64,000 bases of DNA from Marisa cornuarietis (taxonomy: Eukaryota > Mollusca > Gastropoda > Architaenioglossa > Ampullariidae), in assembly GCA_004794655.1 (NCBI GenBank), contig SMMW01000046.1:3992501-4056500 (forward strand), read 5' to 3'. Within the stretch, counting starts at the first letter, position 1, and each line of letters starts with the position of its first letter. Below, in pieces: positions 25,056 to 39,300 of the stretch. Position numbers and translations under genes: made by a program. Below the pieces are notes generated by a model. That model was not told where the DNA came from. It searched no databases and saw only the letters and a list, made by a program, of their open reading frames with translations.

Positions 25056-27077
25056 GGACTAGTGTGCACTTACTGTTAATCTAATCGACTGTGAGGGACT
25101 GAGGAGTCAGTATCTGTGTCACGTGATCTAATGCCATTTTCACTGAGGGTGAGTTAAAAAAAAAATCACGAATGTCGTAATCTCGTACTCTGCCGAAAAA
25201 TTAAGAGAATTAAAAAAGAAAATGATTACTTGACATTGCTTATATTACAAGCGTAAAATTCTTTACTGTGGGTCGGGTGGACTGTAACAGTTGGAATTAA
25301 GAGGATTCTTCAAAAACAAAGAGACAGTTATCACTGCAGGTAAAAAAACAAAAACAAAAATGATTCGACAGAAATAAACACAACGGTCAAAAGTACACAC
25401 CTTGACATAGTCCATTGACAAGGACAAGGCACTCAAGCAGACAGACAGAGGGAGGGCACTTTGTGCCTTTTTTGCTTAAAAACAAAACAAAATTCGATTA
25501 AACGAATCACAAAACAGATAAAATAATGAACCTTGAACCCGCCGACCCTTGAAGTGACTTTTAAATAGTTTGTATATGTTGGACAGGTGGTGAAAGATGT
25601 AAACCTCAGAGCGCAGATCTTTTGATACAGATAATCCGATACAGGAAAACGAGATAGAAAAAAACGTTGGCACTGTGTAAAATAATTTGTTCATATTCTT
25701 TCATCTGCCTTTTCCTAGATTTTTGGTTCTTGTCCAATCCGAAACGGATACTCAGCTATGATGTTTGCAAGATAAGAGAAATTATGGCCTAATTAAAATT
25801 GAAATTGGTCAATAGTATATTCCATGAAATAGTATTTGAAAATACACACTTTATGTGTGTATTACATTAAAAGAATAACAACAATAATAGAGAAGCTAAT
25901 GATGCTACTGTAAATGATTCCTAGTCACATTAATTTATCAAAACCTCAAAGAATAGATAGTGTCTAGTGTACTGACATATACACCAGAGAAGTTCTCACC
26001 ACCCACATACGCAAACAGAAATATCGTTTTTTTTTTCCTCCGGAACTCCTAACAGTATTAAAATAAAAGATCGTTAAGATTTCTGGGGAAAAAACTGTGT
26101 TTTTTTTTAGTTTTGTGTCATTTCCTTTTGATCCACTTATGACTGGCGGTGTGATTATGATATTTATTTTTTGTGTGGTTTACTAGCTGAGAGCAATGTA
26201 AAGAGACTTTCAATTAGTATCTTGTCATAAGCAGCTTTTTTTTAAAAACAACATCCTCATCCAGGAACTATGCAGTGTGACAGGAAGCTCAGCTAACATG
26301 CTGCATGCTTTAGTTCGAGTGCAAAAGGAAAATACAACAGCCACATACACGCAATTACAGAGATTTTTCAACAGTGACACTCGCTTTTGTTAATTAAAAT
26401 AAATGGAGCACTTACAAAACAGCCTGGAGAACTTTAGTGACATTAAAATGGTTTAGTTGAAACTACTCGTGTCAGAATGTAGGGGAAGATATTGCTGTAA
26501 TTTTGATTGTGTTTATTTGGTTTGATTTTAGACGATTTTGTCACCTTTAATTATTTATTTCTTCTTCGGTTTCTTTCAGACTTTTATCAATATTACATTT
26601 TGTGGTAGTCAAAGAAAAAATTGTTTTCGAGTGTGTAGTCAGCGAAACAGTTTAGGCCCAGCCGGTCTTAATAGAGAAGAAAAGTTGCACACTAGTTATA
26701 AGTTAGATTTCTGTAATATCTACTGGGTGTTATCCCTTTAAAGAAAGGGATGAACACAAAATTTATTCTTCGAAACACTGTACCTCGTGTGTGTTGAATC
26801 CATGTGGTGTACATCAGTTCATGTTGTCCCCTCCCCTTCTCGAATCAAAGAAAAAGACAAGAAAGAAACATATTGACTAACAAAGCAATGTTGGCCGAAT
26901 AAATCGCCAACTGACTAGAAACAAAAGTCGGGAAACAAAATTAAGATAATGTTTAAACGAACAAAACGAAATCAGAGTAACATGGCATTGGTATTAGTAC
27001 GAAAGTACAACATGTCAGGAGATGGACTAAATAAATAAATGTTGTCTGTACAGTGTTCTACATGGGCTCATGTTCAG
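25056..27077. other. AT-rich non-coding stretch downstream of prospero
   Basis: No gene or structured repeat is recognised beyond A and T homopolymers. Confidence 0.55.
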
Positions 27078-28873
27078 TTTATTTATTTACTGAATTATTT
27101 ATTATGACTTTGCTATTGTCTATTCGACCCTCGCGACGATGAGAGAAAGAAGGCTTGAAACAGACGCTCATTGCCTCACAGTCATCGACGATAACAGAGG
27201 AGTGCGAACGGTCTTGACCTCCGCCTCACGTGTCCAATGCTCCTACAGAGTTCATTGACTACAGCTGGCTTCCCTGTGTCTTAGGAATACAGATGGGAAC
27301 ATGTTGGGAATGATTCACAACAGATACTTTGGAAACGATTATTTTCGCGAAAGCTTGTTTGGAATGTTTTTTTTTTTTTTTTAGAAAGCGCTGTCATAAA
27401 CAACATGTCGGGTACAAAATGTTCAAACCAACAACATGTAGAAAAACCTTGTGAAAAAGATGTAGATGGATATTTATAGGAAGTCAACAGTCTCAATCTG
27501 ACGTTTCAAAGTGCTAGAGCACTTTCTGTGTGTCTTTCTGACATGGCATTGTCCACATAAAGTCAGTGACGAGTCTGCTCGTCTAATTAACACCCGGGGT
27601 GGCCGGGTGGGCTGTCTAGAAACCGGATCTTTTCAGGAGGAAGAGCAGGGAAAGAGGAGAAGGGCAGACAACTGGAAAGTATAAAACGCGGGATGCAGTC
27701 GTAGAATGGACATGTCGTACTAAAAATGTCTGCAACTTTCTCATCTGACCGAGGTTCTGTACACTTCTGTGATGAAGCTGCACGTAACAAGACAGATGGT
27801 GGTTGAGGGGGTAGAGAGATTGAGAGACCGGGGGCGGGAACACAAAAAAGGGAGAGAAGCGTGACATGGAAGGATTTCTGCTGCCTTTAACCACGGTATC
27901 CTCTGACTAGCTTGAATTTGATTTGAGTCAGCATCTTTAGGAGCGACGAAGTGAGGAGTCCTCGGTGAACTGTCGTTACCAGTTCGCACAGAAATGGACG
28001 ATTCGTGTGTCACTGACCACTGTGTTGCTCGCAGACCTCCTCAGGACATTGTCCTCTAGGTAACCTTAGACAACGGTTGGAATCAGATCGAGTTCACCAT
28101 ACAACAGTTTTTCTCTCCTGTCAGCGAGTGGGGTACTTGAGGTCAGGACAAAATGTTCAACACACACAAAAATCAAATTACTGGCAGCTAATGTTCGTCG
28201 TTTCTGCAGATCCTGTCAATAACCAAGGCACGCGGCTTCCCAGGAATCTTCGAGAAGACGTCATTTTACTGGACTGAACCGTCGCGTGCATCTTTCCCCA
28301 TCTTACCCCTCTCCCCCCAAACACGTTATTTTTCAAGTTAATGGCAACTTTTCTGAGAAGGGGACATTGATGTCCTTGCATGGCTGTGCCTGTCAGCCAC
28401 GATGTAGTCCTACCGTCCAGACGCTGGCGGTGACACGCATATCACATGCAAACCTGTCTTCGTGCAGATGAGTATCACCAAGGCTTTGCACCTGACTCGA
28501 GACTAGCTTGTGCCTACGGTAGAGGTCTGAAGTAAACTCCCAGCAACAGGGCTACCCGGTGATAGAGGCACCCAACACTTAGCCTCATAGCCCATCCTAT
28601 CTGTGCAGCTATACAAGAAACTGTGCAAAGAAACTTTTTTTTTTCAATAACGGAAAGAGTGTACGAAATCAGTCAGACCTGGGTCTTCGATCACTCGCTA
28701 GGGTTTAACCGATTATACCCCCGCCCCCTGATTTGCTGAAGCAATCAGGATGGATTTTTGCTGTTTGACTAGGTTCACGCCTTTAGCACGGCGCGCCATA
28801 TTTTTTTATAATTTTTTTTTTTGTTCCCGAGAAGCTCATGACGTCACTTCCGCTTTTGCAAACCTCATGCCAG
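27078..28873 (-). other. presumed prospero 3' UTR with clustered AATAAA signals at its end
   Basis: Three AATAAA hexamers occur on the minus strand at 27103-27098, 27087-27082 and 27083-27078, the first such cluster I find downstream of the stop, giving a possible 3' UTR of about 1.8 kb. Within the stretch there is a TGACGTCA at 28838-28845 and an A/T-rich run at about 28800-28822. Earlier, non-canonical poly(A) sites are possible. Confidence 0.25.
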
Positions 28874-29059
28874 TCACACGTCTCCGAGTTGCTCCATCCA
28901 GTTGGCGGACTTGAAATAGTCGGGAAGAGGCTCGTCCATGCGTGCGATGACCTTGTAGATGGCCTTCTTCCAAGAAGATTCCACATCCTTCTTGGTCAGA
29001 ACCGCGCGGAAAAACTCTCGAAGTGTGGCTTCTACTACACCCCGAAAAGATTCGGGTGC
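28874..29059 (-). CDS. pros: prospero coding exon 4 (C-terminal Prospero domain and stop)
   Basis: The exon reads [20 protein letters not shown], then [20 protein letters not shown] and [20 protein letters not shown], then V and TGA (28876-28874). It has 61 codons plus stop. This is the last part of the Prospero domain, including the [10 protein letters not shown] helix and the YFKS motif near the C terminus, where fly ends similarly (YFKSPNFLEQLE). The acceptor is a textbook one, with a long run of T and C before CACAG. A phase 0 start joins exon 3. The C terminus is about the same length as in relatives. A perfect TGACGTCA lies about 30 nt past the stop. Confidence 0.96.
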   Translation of the reverse strand, partial: APESFRGVVEATLREFFRAVLTKKDVESSWKKAIYKVIARMDEPLPDYFKSANWMEQLGDV

Positions 29060-29122
29060 CTGTGGAAAAAAGAAAAAAAGAGTTATTGTGAGCGTTGTGT
29101 ATGCATAGACTTCTGTGTGTGC

Positions 29123-29153
<31 letters not shown>

Positions 29154-30287
29154 AGTGTGTGTGTAGACTACTGTGTGTGTGTGTGTGTGAGTGTGTAGAC
29201 TACTGTGTGTGTGTGTGTGACTCGATGATCTCCTGAACTTAACTCCGGAAGATCATCAATCATTCACTGATGACCCTAGATCACCGAAGTAACTTCTTCC
29301 CCCACTCACTCCCTTTAATTTTAACATCTTACGGCGTGTACCCTGCCTTAAAGCGGGTACATCGCTCCGTAAACGCATAGCTAATCGTTTGCTCGGAGTT
29401 CTCTGACACAGCTACCGGAGACGCAATTCTAACGCAATCAAACTGCTGAAAACCTAAACACTCCCTTCACATAGCCGTAATTCTCTTTCTTTTTTTTCTT
29501 TTTTTGGCGTTCTCGCTCCAGCATCATGCTTTCCTGAAACAGCTAGACACTTAATTATGCTGTCGTGACCGCTCATCTAACAAGAGGGGGCTGAATGGAA
29601 GAGATAAAGAGGGAACCGGGTTTCAAACCCCTGTATTGAAGTTTGGCATGGCCAGCTAATCAGGGAGAAAAGAGAGAGGGAGACGACCAAACGCGCGCAA
29701 TCAAGGAAAATGTTTCGACAGCAAGGGAGCAACAGACAGCGGGGAGCTCCCGGCTTGTCTAATGGTCCGTTTCTTCGGACCCTAACCAGCATTCTCGACG
29801 GAGGCCCCTATTATTCTTGAGCAATAAAAGAAAAGCGATTCAATACTAGATGGTCCGTTCATATCCCATGTAATTACGGAGGGGGGCCAGAAAATGAGCG
29901 GAAAAAGCTTTCCGGGGTTAGAATAAAGATGTCAGCGGCTTTCAGTTGCCTTTTTTGTGCTCTTTCCAATCTACCGGTTTAAGATGTCCTCATTCAGTCA
30001 GCTGTAATTCCTCCCCTCCCCTCACCCTTCATCCTCACCATCCGACTCCTACCCACCAATCGATTGGCGTGGGGGAAGAAGGAGGGACTTTCTGTTAGAG
30101 GTTGACTGTGGGGGGAAGTCTGTAAAGCGGAATCTTCTCTGTCCATCTTTCGACCTATAGAAGACGCGCTGACTCACAAGGGTTGTCTTGAGCGCCATAA
30201 TGGCAGCCAATGAGAGGCGGTCTTCGCTTGATCATCTCTCTGCTGCTGTCACTCTCGGATTGTCGGCATCTTGTCTTTCGCAACCCA

Positions 30288-30376
<89 letters not shown>

Positions 30377-33300
30377 CACAGACGAATACACGTTCAAGCG
30401 GCGGGAAATTTCTCATTGGTTTGCTTCGTCTCCAGCAAAGTATTCGGCTTAATTAGTAGGGTGGGGTGATGTGGGGTTAGAGGTAATCTAAGCAGCAGAG
30501 TTATCGACCAGCATGCCTCTCGTCATTGGCTTTTCATCACGGGCATCAAGCAAGCTTCCTCTGCAACGCCAGGACTACGCGCCGTTTTGTGGCCAGTCCT
30601 TGGTAAAGCGGAAGTGAACAGAGTATGCGCGAAGTCCTTCCGGTAAAGAACGGGTCTTCAGTTAGATTGTTTGAATGAGATCCGGGCTGCTATCCGGAAG
30701 GATATTTTGGCAAGGTAGATCATTTTTCACAGACCGCGCAGTATTGTTAAGCTAGCAGAGAATGGTTGTGAATGCAGTTGTAGGAAGTTACCAAAAAAAA
30801 AAAAAACCCCCACCTTGTAAATATAAGCTTACCAAGAAAACCCAGCAAGGAACACCATCATTCCCTCACCAAACAAAACCTACTGTATATCCGGCTGCTG
30901 CGCCTGACTGGCATATACTTTTCCACAAACTCTAACAATATGTGTCAGTTGACCCTTCCTAGCCTGGAAGACTCATTTCACGACCCACAGCAGCCACGAA
31001 CCTATCAAACGAATGTCATTCATGCAGAGACACTTTTGACATCTTTGCAAAGGAGTAACAAGGCTTTCTGCACAAGCAACTATTTTCAGCATTTTATTCT
31101 TATGTTTCACTTTATTCAGTTCATTGCAGCTTCTATCACTGGACACTTGATGCCTTATTTCCATCTGGTGCTACTTCTGACTGGTTGATGTTACTATAGC
31201 GGACTAGTGGCTAGCTCTTTCTCTGTCTGCTGGCTGCGGATGCTGGCTATTACGACAGACTATTATGGTCGTAGTGAACTGCCATCTAACCTACCTCAAT
31301 CTGGTTGTTGCGGTTGTAATGAAGGTTGAGGTGACGGAACAACTCGGAATCCCTGTTGACCACAAGGTCGTCAGCATGTTTGCAGCCATCTGCCACCGCC
31401 TGTCGGGCATACTTCTCCATCTGGATGTAGTAAAACTCCCTGCAGCACACACAAAGTAGGAATAAAGCGAATGTAGATTTGACTATTGACAACAAACCGG
31501 TGAATCAAAGTATTACGAGTATAACATATTTTGCAAACAGAGAAGGACGAACACGTGGAACTACACTTAACTAGAGACCAAGACGACCGAAAAAGATCTC
31601 GAGGAGGAAGAAGACTGTATGTGTCAACCAACTTAACAACTGACCCTTCCAGAAAAACCTGTCTAGGGTCACTAAAGAAAAATTGTGTCCAAGAGGAATG
31701 TCAGAGTGGCTCGGTGGTGGGCAGGGGATTATGGGATGCATTTTCTCACTCATACATTATGCTTATGTACCTGATTATGTTTTGTCATTAAAAACACAAG
31801 AGGTAAACACTTATTCAACATGAGACACATGAAAACTAATTATCGGAGACTGATGGCTTAGTGTTCGATTCTCACTGTAAACTGAATTTGTTTTTACACC
31901 CGAACATCTAACCCTGTGAAGTAGGAGCCAACTGGCGGAAGATGATAGGAAAGCATGTACGACAGAAGGTGGGGAGTGGGTGGTGGAGTTGGGGAGTTGG
32001 TGTGTAGGGAGAGAGAGCGAGAAAACTCGTAGTGAATTAATTTTTTCATCGCTACAAACTGCCCTCGAAATGTATTTATCGTCTGGTTCCTCAACAAAAA
32101 GAGTCAAAAAGACTGATCCACAAGTGACTAGCTTCAAGAGAGAGAGAGAGAGAGAAGGGAGAAGGGAGGAAGAGAAAAGAAATGAAAGAAAGGTTCTTGG
32201 TGCAGACTGGCGCCAAGTTAATTACATTCTCTCAAATTTGGATTCCACTTTCTTTTTTTCCCCGCTGAGCGTCTCACATGATCATAAACATGTTGGCTGC
32301 CAGTGAGAGGCGACTGGTCCGTGTTCGCTGTGAGTCACTTTGATTAATTGCGCGAGGTGATTCATAATCATAGGCTCTTGTCTTGCCTCTGTCGCTCGCT
32401 CACTAGCGGCCAAGCCCAGCCGTGCCCATGTTCCTCCATTCGTCCGACATTCCATTTTATTATTATTATTTTTTATGTTCGCCTGCCTTCCTGGTCCTCT
32501 TCTTACGTTAACCTGGAAAATGGTGGAATAATAATTTCTCGAGTCGCAGTAACGGTGGTAATTAGCTCCTGCGCCATCTCTCTCCCTCCCAATGTCTTTC
32601 CTGCCTACCCCCCTCCTACACATCGTGTGTGTGTCTGTTGACCGCTGGGCAGTGATGTCTCGTTCCCCACCCATGTACTCAAGCATGTGGTGAGAAAAAC
32701 CATGATGATTGTGCGGTGCATCATTCCCTTCCCATGGCTTCGCACGGTTAGTTAGCAGTGAAGTCACCAGGTGTCTCCACCAGCGCACCTCAGGTCGTAC
32801 AGGTCGATCTGCTGCACCTTGATCCCACGCTTTTGTTTTTATCTCTCATCGCCGTTCCTTGTTGTCCTCGTCCGCCCACCTTTCATCGAAGTCAAGTGCC
32901 AGCTAAGAACACTGCGCGGAGTTACTTTTTTTTTCTCTCGCTCTCTCCCTCGCTCTGACCTTTGACTCTCACGACATTTCTGAAATAGCATGACAATGGT
33001 CTGATCTTTTCAAGCACTGGTTAACACTTTTCACAGATTCGGGCTTTAAAGTGAGGTGGAGGAGATGTAGTGGTGGCGGGTTTTGGTGTAGGGAGGTGGG
33101 TGGGTGGTGGTGTTGATACACGTCGTGGTCTTGTACAATTTGTTGCCTAATTCCTCCTCGTTTTCCTCCGCACCCTCGCCCCCTCCTTAGCCCAGATATT
33201 TTCAACCCGCAATCCCTCCTCTCACAAATATTCTTTTTAATGCGCGTCCTCGCTGCAGGACTGCAGTAGGTCACTGCGTGGGGAGAGGGTGGGGTGCAAA

Positions 33301-36300
33301 GATGACACGTGCATGTCGTTTGACAGCGTTCAAGACAACAAGTTGTCATCGTCGACTCTCCGAGCAGCGCTTTCCCACCCTTTTTTTTTAAAGACCGGCT
33401 TTTTTCCCCTCCCCACCCTCACCCCTAAAATCCCTACCCCAACCCCACCTTCCCGAGCATCGCTAGCCAGGCTGTCATCATCACCAGTCCGTCTGTCGTC
33501 TGCTCACAACTTTCATCTCGTCGTCGATGCTGGACGCTCAAGTTGGCCAACACGACGACGGGGGCGACGAAAGATGGCGCAAGCAGACGACACCTGCGAT
33601 GGCAGCGTGTGGCTGACCTCCTGCCCGCGAGAATTCTGAGTAAACTGTTCGGAACCGCAAAACATTTGTCTGCAGCATACAGATTTTATTTAAATAATTT
33701 ATGAACGAATGTGTGAAATGATGCTGCATCGGGTTGCTGATGTAAGTGCAGAAAACTTAAAAAGTCCCAGAGATGACAATATTTATTTTCCCAGTTGATT
33801 TCTTCAACTGTAACAAACACCTAAGCTCGTTCTTTCTGAAATCAACGCTTCTGCTGGTACCTAACCTTCCACTACTCTTACATCTTATGTTATTTTTTTA
33901 TTATACATCTTCTCGTTCTCTGGGATAGACAAAAAACCGTTATGTTAACCAATGATAGAAAGAAAGCAAAAAGTGACTAACCTAACGCCCACCCTTGATT
34001 TTTTTAAACTTATTGCAAGATCTCCTTCCCTCCCCCCCCCCAAAAAAAAAAGAAAAAGAAAAAACCTGGTTGAAAATGGTGCAGGCTTAGATGTTTGTAA
34101 ACGAAGTTGTGATAAAGGCCGTGACAGAAGATGCAACATGTTGGTGATGTGTGTTTGTGCTCACGCCCTCCCACTCGCCAAAATCTGTGAATGTCATCTG
34201 GAAGAAAAATGACCTGGCAGTCCCCTTAACTTCAAAGAGCCACAGGAATTTTGTCTGTCTTGTTTTGGGTTTGTGTGTGTGTGTGTGTGTGTGTGATGGG
34301 CGGAGAGCCTGGCTTTGCCTGGGATACCATACTATAAAACCTCACACTATTATTATTTTTTAAAAGAAGCTTTCACTGTATTGTTCGCTGCTGTAGCTGG
34401 TAATCACGATAATGTCCCCCCCCACCACCACACACACACACACACACGACCCTGCAGCATTCCCCAGAGAAAGCAAACGAGGGACAGCCTGGACAAGAAG
34501 CATCAGTTAATATGGAAGTCCGATCAGGTCATAATCGTCGTGAACCTTTGCACTGCTGCTACCCCCCTCCTCCGTTCGTGGGTCGAGGTCGGCAAAGCTC
34601 TCCACCCGCATGGCCTAACCGCGAGTCAAGGACTTGCCGACTTGAAAGCGAGGCCAAACAGAATAGGTCAGCCATAATTTTTGTCTTTATCGGCCGCCAG
34701 TCTTGGAGCAAAAGCGTGGAACCAAAATGTCAGCGTCGGGAGGAGGTCCGCGGGCGCGCCCACTTCGTGCCGAACCTTGCCAGTTGTCTCCCCTGCTAGC
34801 CGCACGCGGGCCGCCAGTGGTGAAACCTATCTACCGCAATTAGGTGCGGGCGCTGGCAAGATGTGATGATCAGTCGCCAATTTGCCCGCAGCTCCGCAAC
34901 GCCACCGTTTTGGCAGGCGGGAGTGGGATGTGGAGGTGTGGAGGAGGTGGGGGGGGGGAGAAGAGAAAGCTCGCCCCCAGAAAGAAAAAGAGAGAAACAA
35001 AGCTAAGCACAAGCCAGTGCAGCCCTCTTGGTCATGGAGGCCTGAAATTAATCTCAATTAAGTCATAATTCCTCGCCGACCAACGTGATTGCACTTGATT
35101 GAGGAAGAAGCATTTAACAAGCCAACAACTGTTCGGGTGGGGGTAAGAAGTGGGGGGGGGGGTTAGGAGGACAGCCCTTCTCGGGCGTTCAGACCAATTC
35201 TTCTCCAGTTCCGCCGACCATCTAGGGCGGCTCATTATTCCGCACTTTCAGCGCGGCAATTGCGGAAAGAAAGCGGGAAGGGGTGCCCCCTAAAACTCCC
35301 TGGGAACTAGTCGTTGACATTTAGCGGCCTGCTCGTTTTTCGCCGGCTTCTGTTTCACGGGACAGCGTCGTAAGGGACAATGTTAAAAGATGTTTTATTG
35401 AGGGCCCTCGACAGACCCCCTTTTACTGAATGTCACAGGGGGAGGGAGAGACCTGAGGCACAGCGTCCACCGAGTAGTGAAGAACAGCAGGACTTGCTCA
35501 GCTGAGGTGTTACCAGTCATGGTCATATAGTTTGTTGAGGCTCTGTGAGTGAGGACAGATCTGAGTGAAGTGAGGATAGTCGCTGATATTTTCTCAAAAA
35601 TGAACGAAGGTTGAGGCCTTGAAAAGACAGTACACAAACGAGGAATGCGTGACTTGACAGTATACTTTTATTCCACTTTCCATATCGCGTGAAGACATCA
35701 ACACACCATTCTGTATCCATCGTCAGCGATGATGACGACGTCGACGAAAGACACCCGATGACCTCCTCCTCCTATTTCTTTCTTTAGCCCGCTTAGGCGC
35801 ATTTTGTGGCATCCATCCTACATTTATAACGTTATTTATTTTTAAAGAGCTTTCTTTGTATGTCTCTTATTTAATGCAATGTTTTTGCTGTTTCCGGATA
35901 ATTATTCCTCTCCAAGTGCCTGTCGCTTGTACCGTGCACGCCGCCGCTGTTCTGGCTTGAAGACGCTAGGAGTAGACAACTGCGTAAAAGGCTAGAGTCG
36001 AATCCAATGTGCAATGGCGAAATGACTGGGTGGCGACCTCACAGTCGCTCGTGAAGAGAAGTTTATGGCAGCACCAACCTCGCTGTCGACTCGCCCACTG
36101 GGCGAAATTACGTCTTGTGAACTGCCGCCATTTTCCACGGCTGCACGGAACTGACTTATCTCCCCTTTGCCTTAATTCCGTGCTCGCGACCACACGTCTG
36201 GTCTGGCACCTGCAGTCTGCACTAGAGTGATTCATTCTTCCAAAATGGCATGATCAGGTTTTTATTCATTAGTAAAGGGAAATATTTTCGTTTTCTTCTT

Positions 36301-39300
36301 ATATACATAATAAAAAAAACCTCGCAGATTTTGTGTCCGTTAATTCTCTTACGGGCAGTGCGGTCTGGTGTTGTCTGGTAAAAAAAACTTCAACACACAG
36401 GAAGGGATTTTCATGATTTTGAACTGCGCGCTCGGTCAGACCATGATGCGTTGAGACAAAACGAGGAGAAACGCATTTGCATAGCATCTCTTGGTGATGG
36501 AAGTAAAGTCTGCAAGTTAAGAAAAAGTTCCGGTCCGTAAATGTCCCTTTCTTGCCCAGTCAGGCCCAGCCGTTAAGCCACTCTTTGTTAAGTTTCCGAG
36601 AAAGCTCATGCTGTGGTTAGTGGGCGCAAACCACACCGTCCTGTCCGTTATTGTTAATATCCGTGGCACCGCCGTCACCATTAGAATTATAATTAACTTC
36701 AGTGCCATCGTCCTCGTCCAGCGCAAACAAAATCCTCATTGTTGTTCTTATAATGTTTATTTCGTCATCAACTCTGGGTATTAATTTTCCCTATAAAACC
36801 CTCCATATGTGTGTGTGTGTGTGTGTGTGTGTGGGAGAGAGAGAAAGGAGGGAGGTAATGGAGGCAAGTAAAGAAGGAGAATGGGTAGTGCCATCGATTA
36901 CCCCTCTCTGCCTCTTCCTCTCCCTCCCGCACACCCTCCCCATCCCAGCCCATCACGCATTCATGCAAGTCCCGTGGCACCGACATCAAGTGCGCCGAGA
37001 GCGCGACCTTCTCTGTCCTCAGCAGGCTGCACCCAGCAGCGACGGTTAGCGATCTTTCGGAAGTAAGCCTAATAATGAAGAGGGTGTCGATGATGATGCT
37101 GATGATTATTGCGATTATGTTGGCTGTTGTTGTTTTTGTTGTTGTTTTGTGCTCTTTATGCTCAAATTCCGGAATAGCAATGTGATACGCGCTAACAAGA
37201 CATAGTTTCAGAGTTCAGTCAAGGCAAAGGGTTCTTGACCGTTCAAACGTGGATGAAATTATGGGAAGGTATTTAAATGACGGCTTTATAAATACTTTGT
37301 CAAACTTAGTCATAAAATATCCATCCATGTGTGTCAAGAAGGACCTTAAGGGTTGGGAAGAAGATGAATAAAACTGTCCAGAGTAGTTTACTAAACTGAA
37401 TAACAGATCGTTTTAAGCAACGCCTGTTACACCCGTTTAAGAATATTTGCCACTGATGAACTTCAAGTACATTTTCACTCAGACACGTCCACGAAGAGTT
37501 CAGGTGAGTCTGCCCTGGCGACTAAAAATATCAGGCAGGATTTCAATGTTTAAAGACAGGTAATGCTTGTCGACGAGACAAGAAGGTTAGCCACACAGGG
37601 CTTTGAAAGTCGCGTCGGGGTAGGCAGAAGTCAAGTAGAAGTGCACCCCTGGCAATCGAGAATGAAGAGGGGAGATTACTCTGTAGATACAAGGGAAATT
37701 ACTCTCTGGGCGGAGGCGTCTGTGGCTTGTGTACACGATCTCCGACAGGATCGGGCCAGCCGGCCAGCCGTCGCTACCCGAGACCACCAAGGTTAGGGAT
37801 GTGACTCACAAGAAGGCTGATTTCCATACGACTTCAAACATTGAGCTAGGGACCACCCTAGGGCTGATCACCACTTGAGCGACAGTGTCAACAAGGCTTT
37901 AGCCCAGTATCGTTTCCCTCCGGCCGCCAACATCAGAGGGCTTGCCCAGTGTCCCGAACCGTCTCTTCCTCTCTCTTTCTATGCCGGTTCGTCCGTCCAT
38001 CTGTCTTTCTATTTCTCCTCTTGTGGGCGTCTTGCTGACCGTCTTTTTGTCACTTGTATCTTGGCCGACCACTTTATTCATCCAGAGGCGTTTCCGAAGC
38101 TAGTGATTTGCCCTGTATCTGCTTTAGTCCTCAAGTCACATCCCGGCACAGAATAAGCGAAAAGAAATCACATCCTTCGTTCAATTTTTCTGTTGCCCAT
38201 CATGTGATTTTTAGCCCTCTTATCGCGCCTTTCTCGAAGACTTAGGTGTTTTGCAATCTTTCTGACTTGATAGCAGCAACCTGACGAAACCTGAAAGTGT
38301 TTGTTAGCTCGACGACGAAAGGGGTAAATTAAAAAAAAAATTTAGAAGTTAAGTCCCTGAGGGCCCTCGACGAAAGGGAACGCAGAGTTGGCCAAACACA
38401 GGACGGGGGTTGGGGAGGGTTGCAAATTAGTGTCGTGGCGCATTAGCTCCAGCCTGCTAAGCAAACTTCCCAACAGTGATCTTTCTCTTTGCCAGCTCCA
38501 TCGTGATTTTCTCACTGTTAAACCTCGTGTCATCTTATAGTGCGAAGGAGGGGGCGGAGATGGTGAGTGGTGGTTAGTTGGTGGGAAGGGGGAGTCGGGA
38601 GGAGCGTGATGCTTCAATCGTCATCATGTTGGATGTAGCCTGCTCCGCCTCTTTATGGATGCAGTTTGAGTGTGTTGCCGAGTGACATCTTCGTGCAGCG
38701 AAGCGTTTCTCTTCAGAGAGGAGGAGAGACACGTTCGTGGTTCCGGTTTAAAGAATTGTCGACCGTTATGAAGGCAAAAGAGCGGGAGACCTTAAAAAAA
38801 AAAAGGCCGGCGTCACGTTAAGACTCAGTTAAACAACCGCTCGAGCCGAAGTCGCAACCGCCGCGACACCTTGCTGACATTTCCAGAATGCAGAGGGCGA
38901 GAGGGTAACACAAACGACTCCCTAAGACGGCTAATGGAGCGGCTGGCAAGACTTTCCCCACTGTTGGCCGAAGGGTTGCCCACCCCTGGCAAACAGGGTG
39001 TTCGCGGCCCGAATTACATTTCCAGGTGAGTGCGAACATCTTACGGCGCGCTTTTTTTTTTCTCTCTCTCTCACCCACTGGAGGATGGGGGAAAGGCAGT
39101 TGGAGGCAGACTTTTTTTCTAGGGACGAGCGACGAGTGAAGTTCACCTTTCCTGTGGACTGAGCATGGCCGCAGGGTGGACAGCTTATTCCGGAAATCAA
39201 ATCACAGACGAAAACTGCGCATGCGTGCTGAAACGGTTACTGCAGAATTGGTCGGCTGTTGGTGTTACTTGTTACATATGGACAAGAGGACACTTGTTTC

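Larger units (their letters stand above)
29060..31294 (-). other. pros: prospero intron 3 (2.2 kb)
   Basis: This is a U2 intron with GTAGGT donor and CACAG acceptor. It contains (GT)n-type runs at 29117-29215, just upstream of the acceptor on the minus strand, and a pure (CA)43 tract at 30289-30374. No other gene is seen. Confidence 0.9.

Noticed and set aside
29597..29640. GGGTTTCAAACCCC as a pol III B box
   Set aside because: It is simply a palindrome, and no A box precedes it on either strand.
30155..30469. Frames of Thr-His or Cys-Val repeats at CA/GT tracts
   Set aside because: Microsatellite artefacts, here and at 24.2, 41.7, 43.2 and 49.5 kb.
32282..32788. 168-codon minus-strand open frame in prospero intron 2
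   Set aside because: No domain or motif, low-complexity Asn and His runs, no flanking splice logic. Probably chance.
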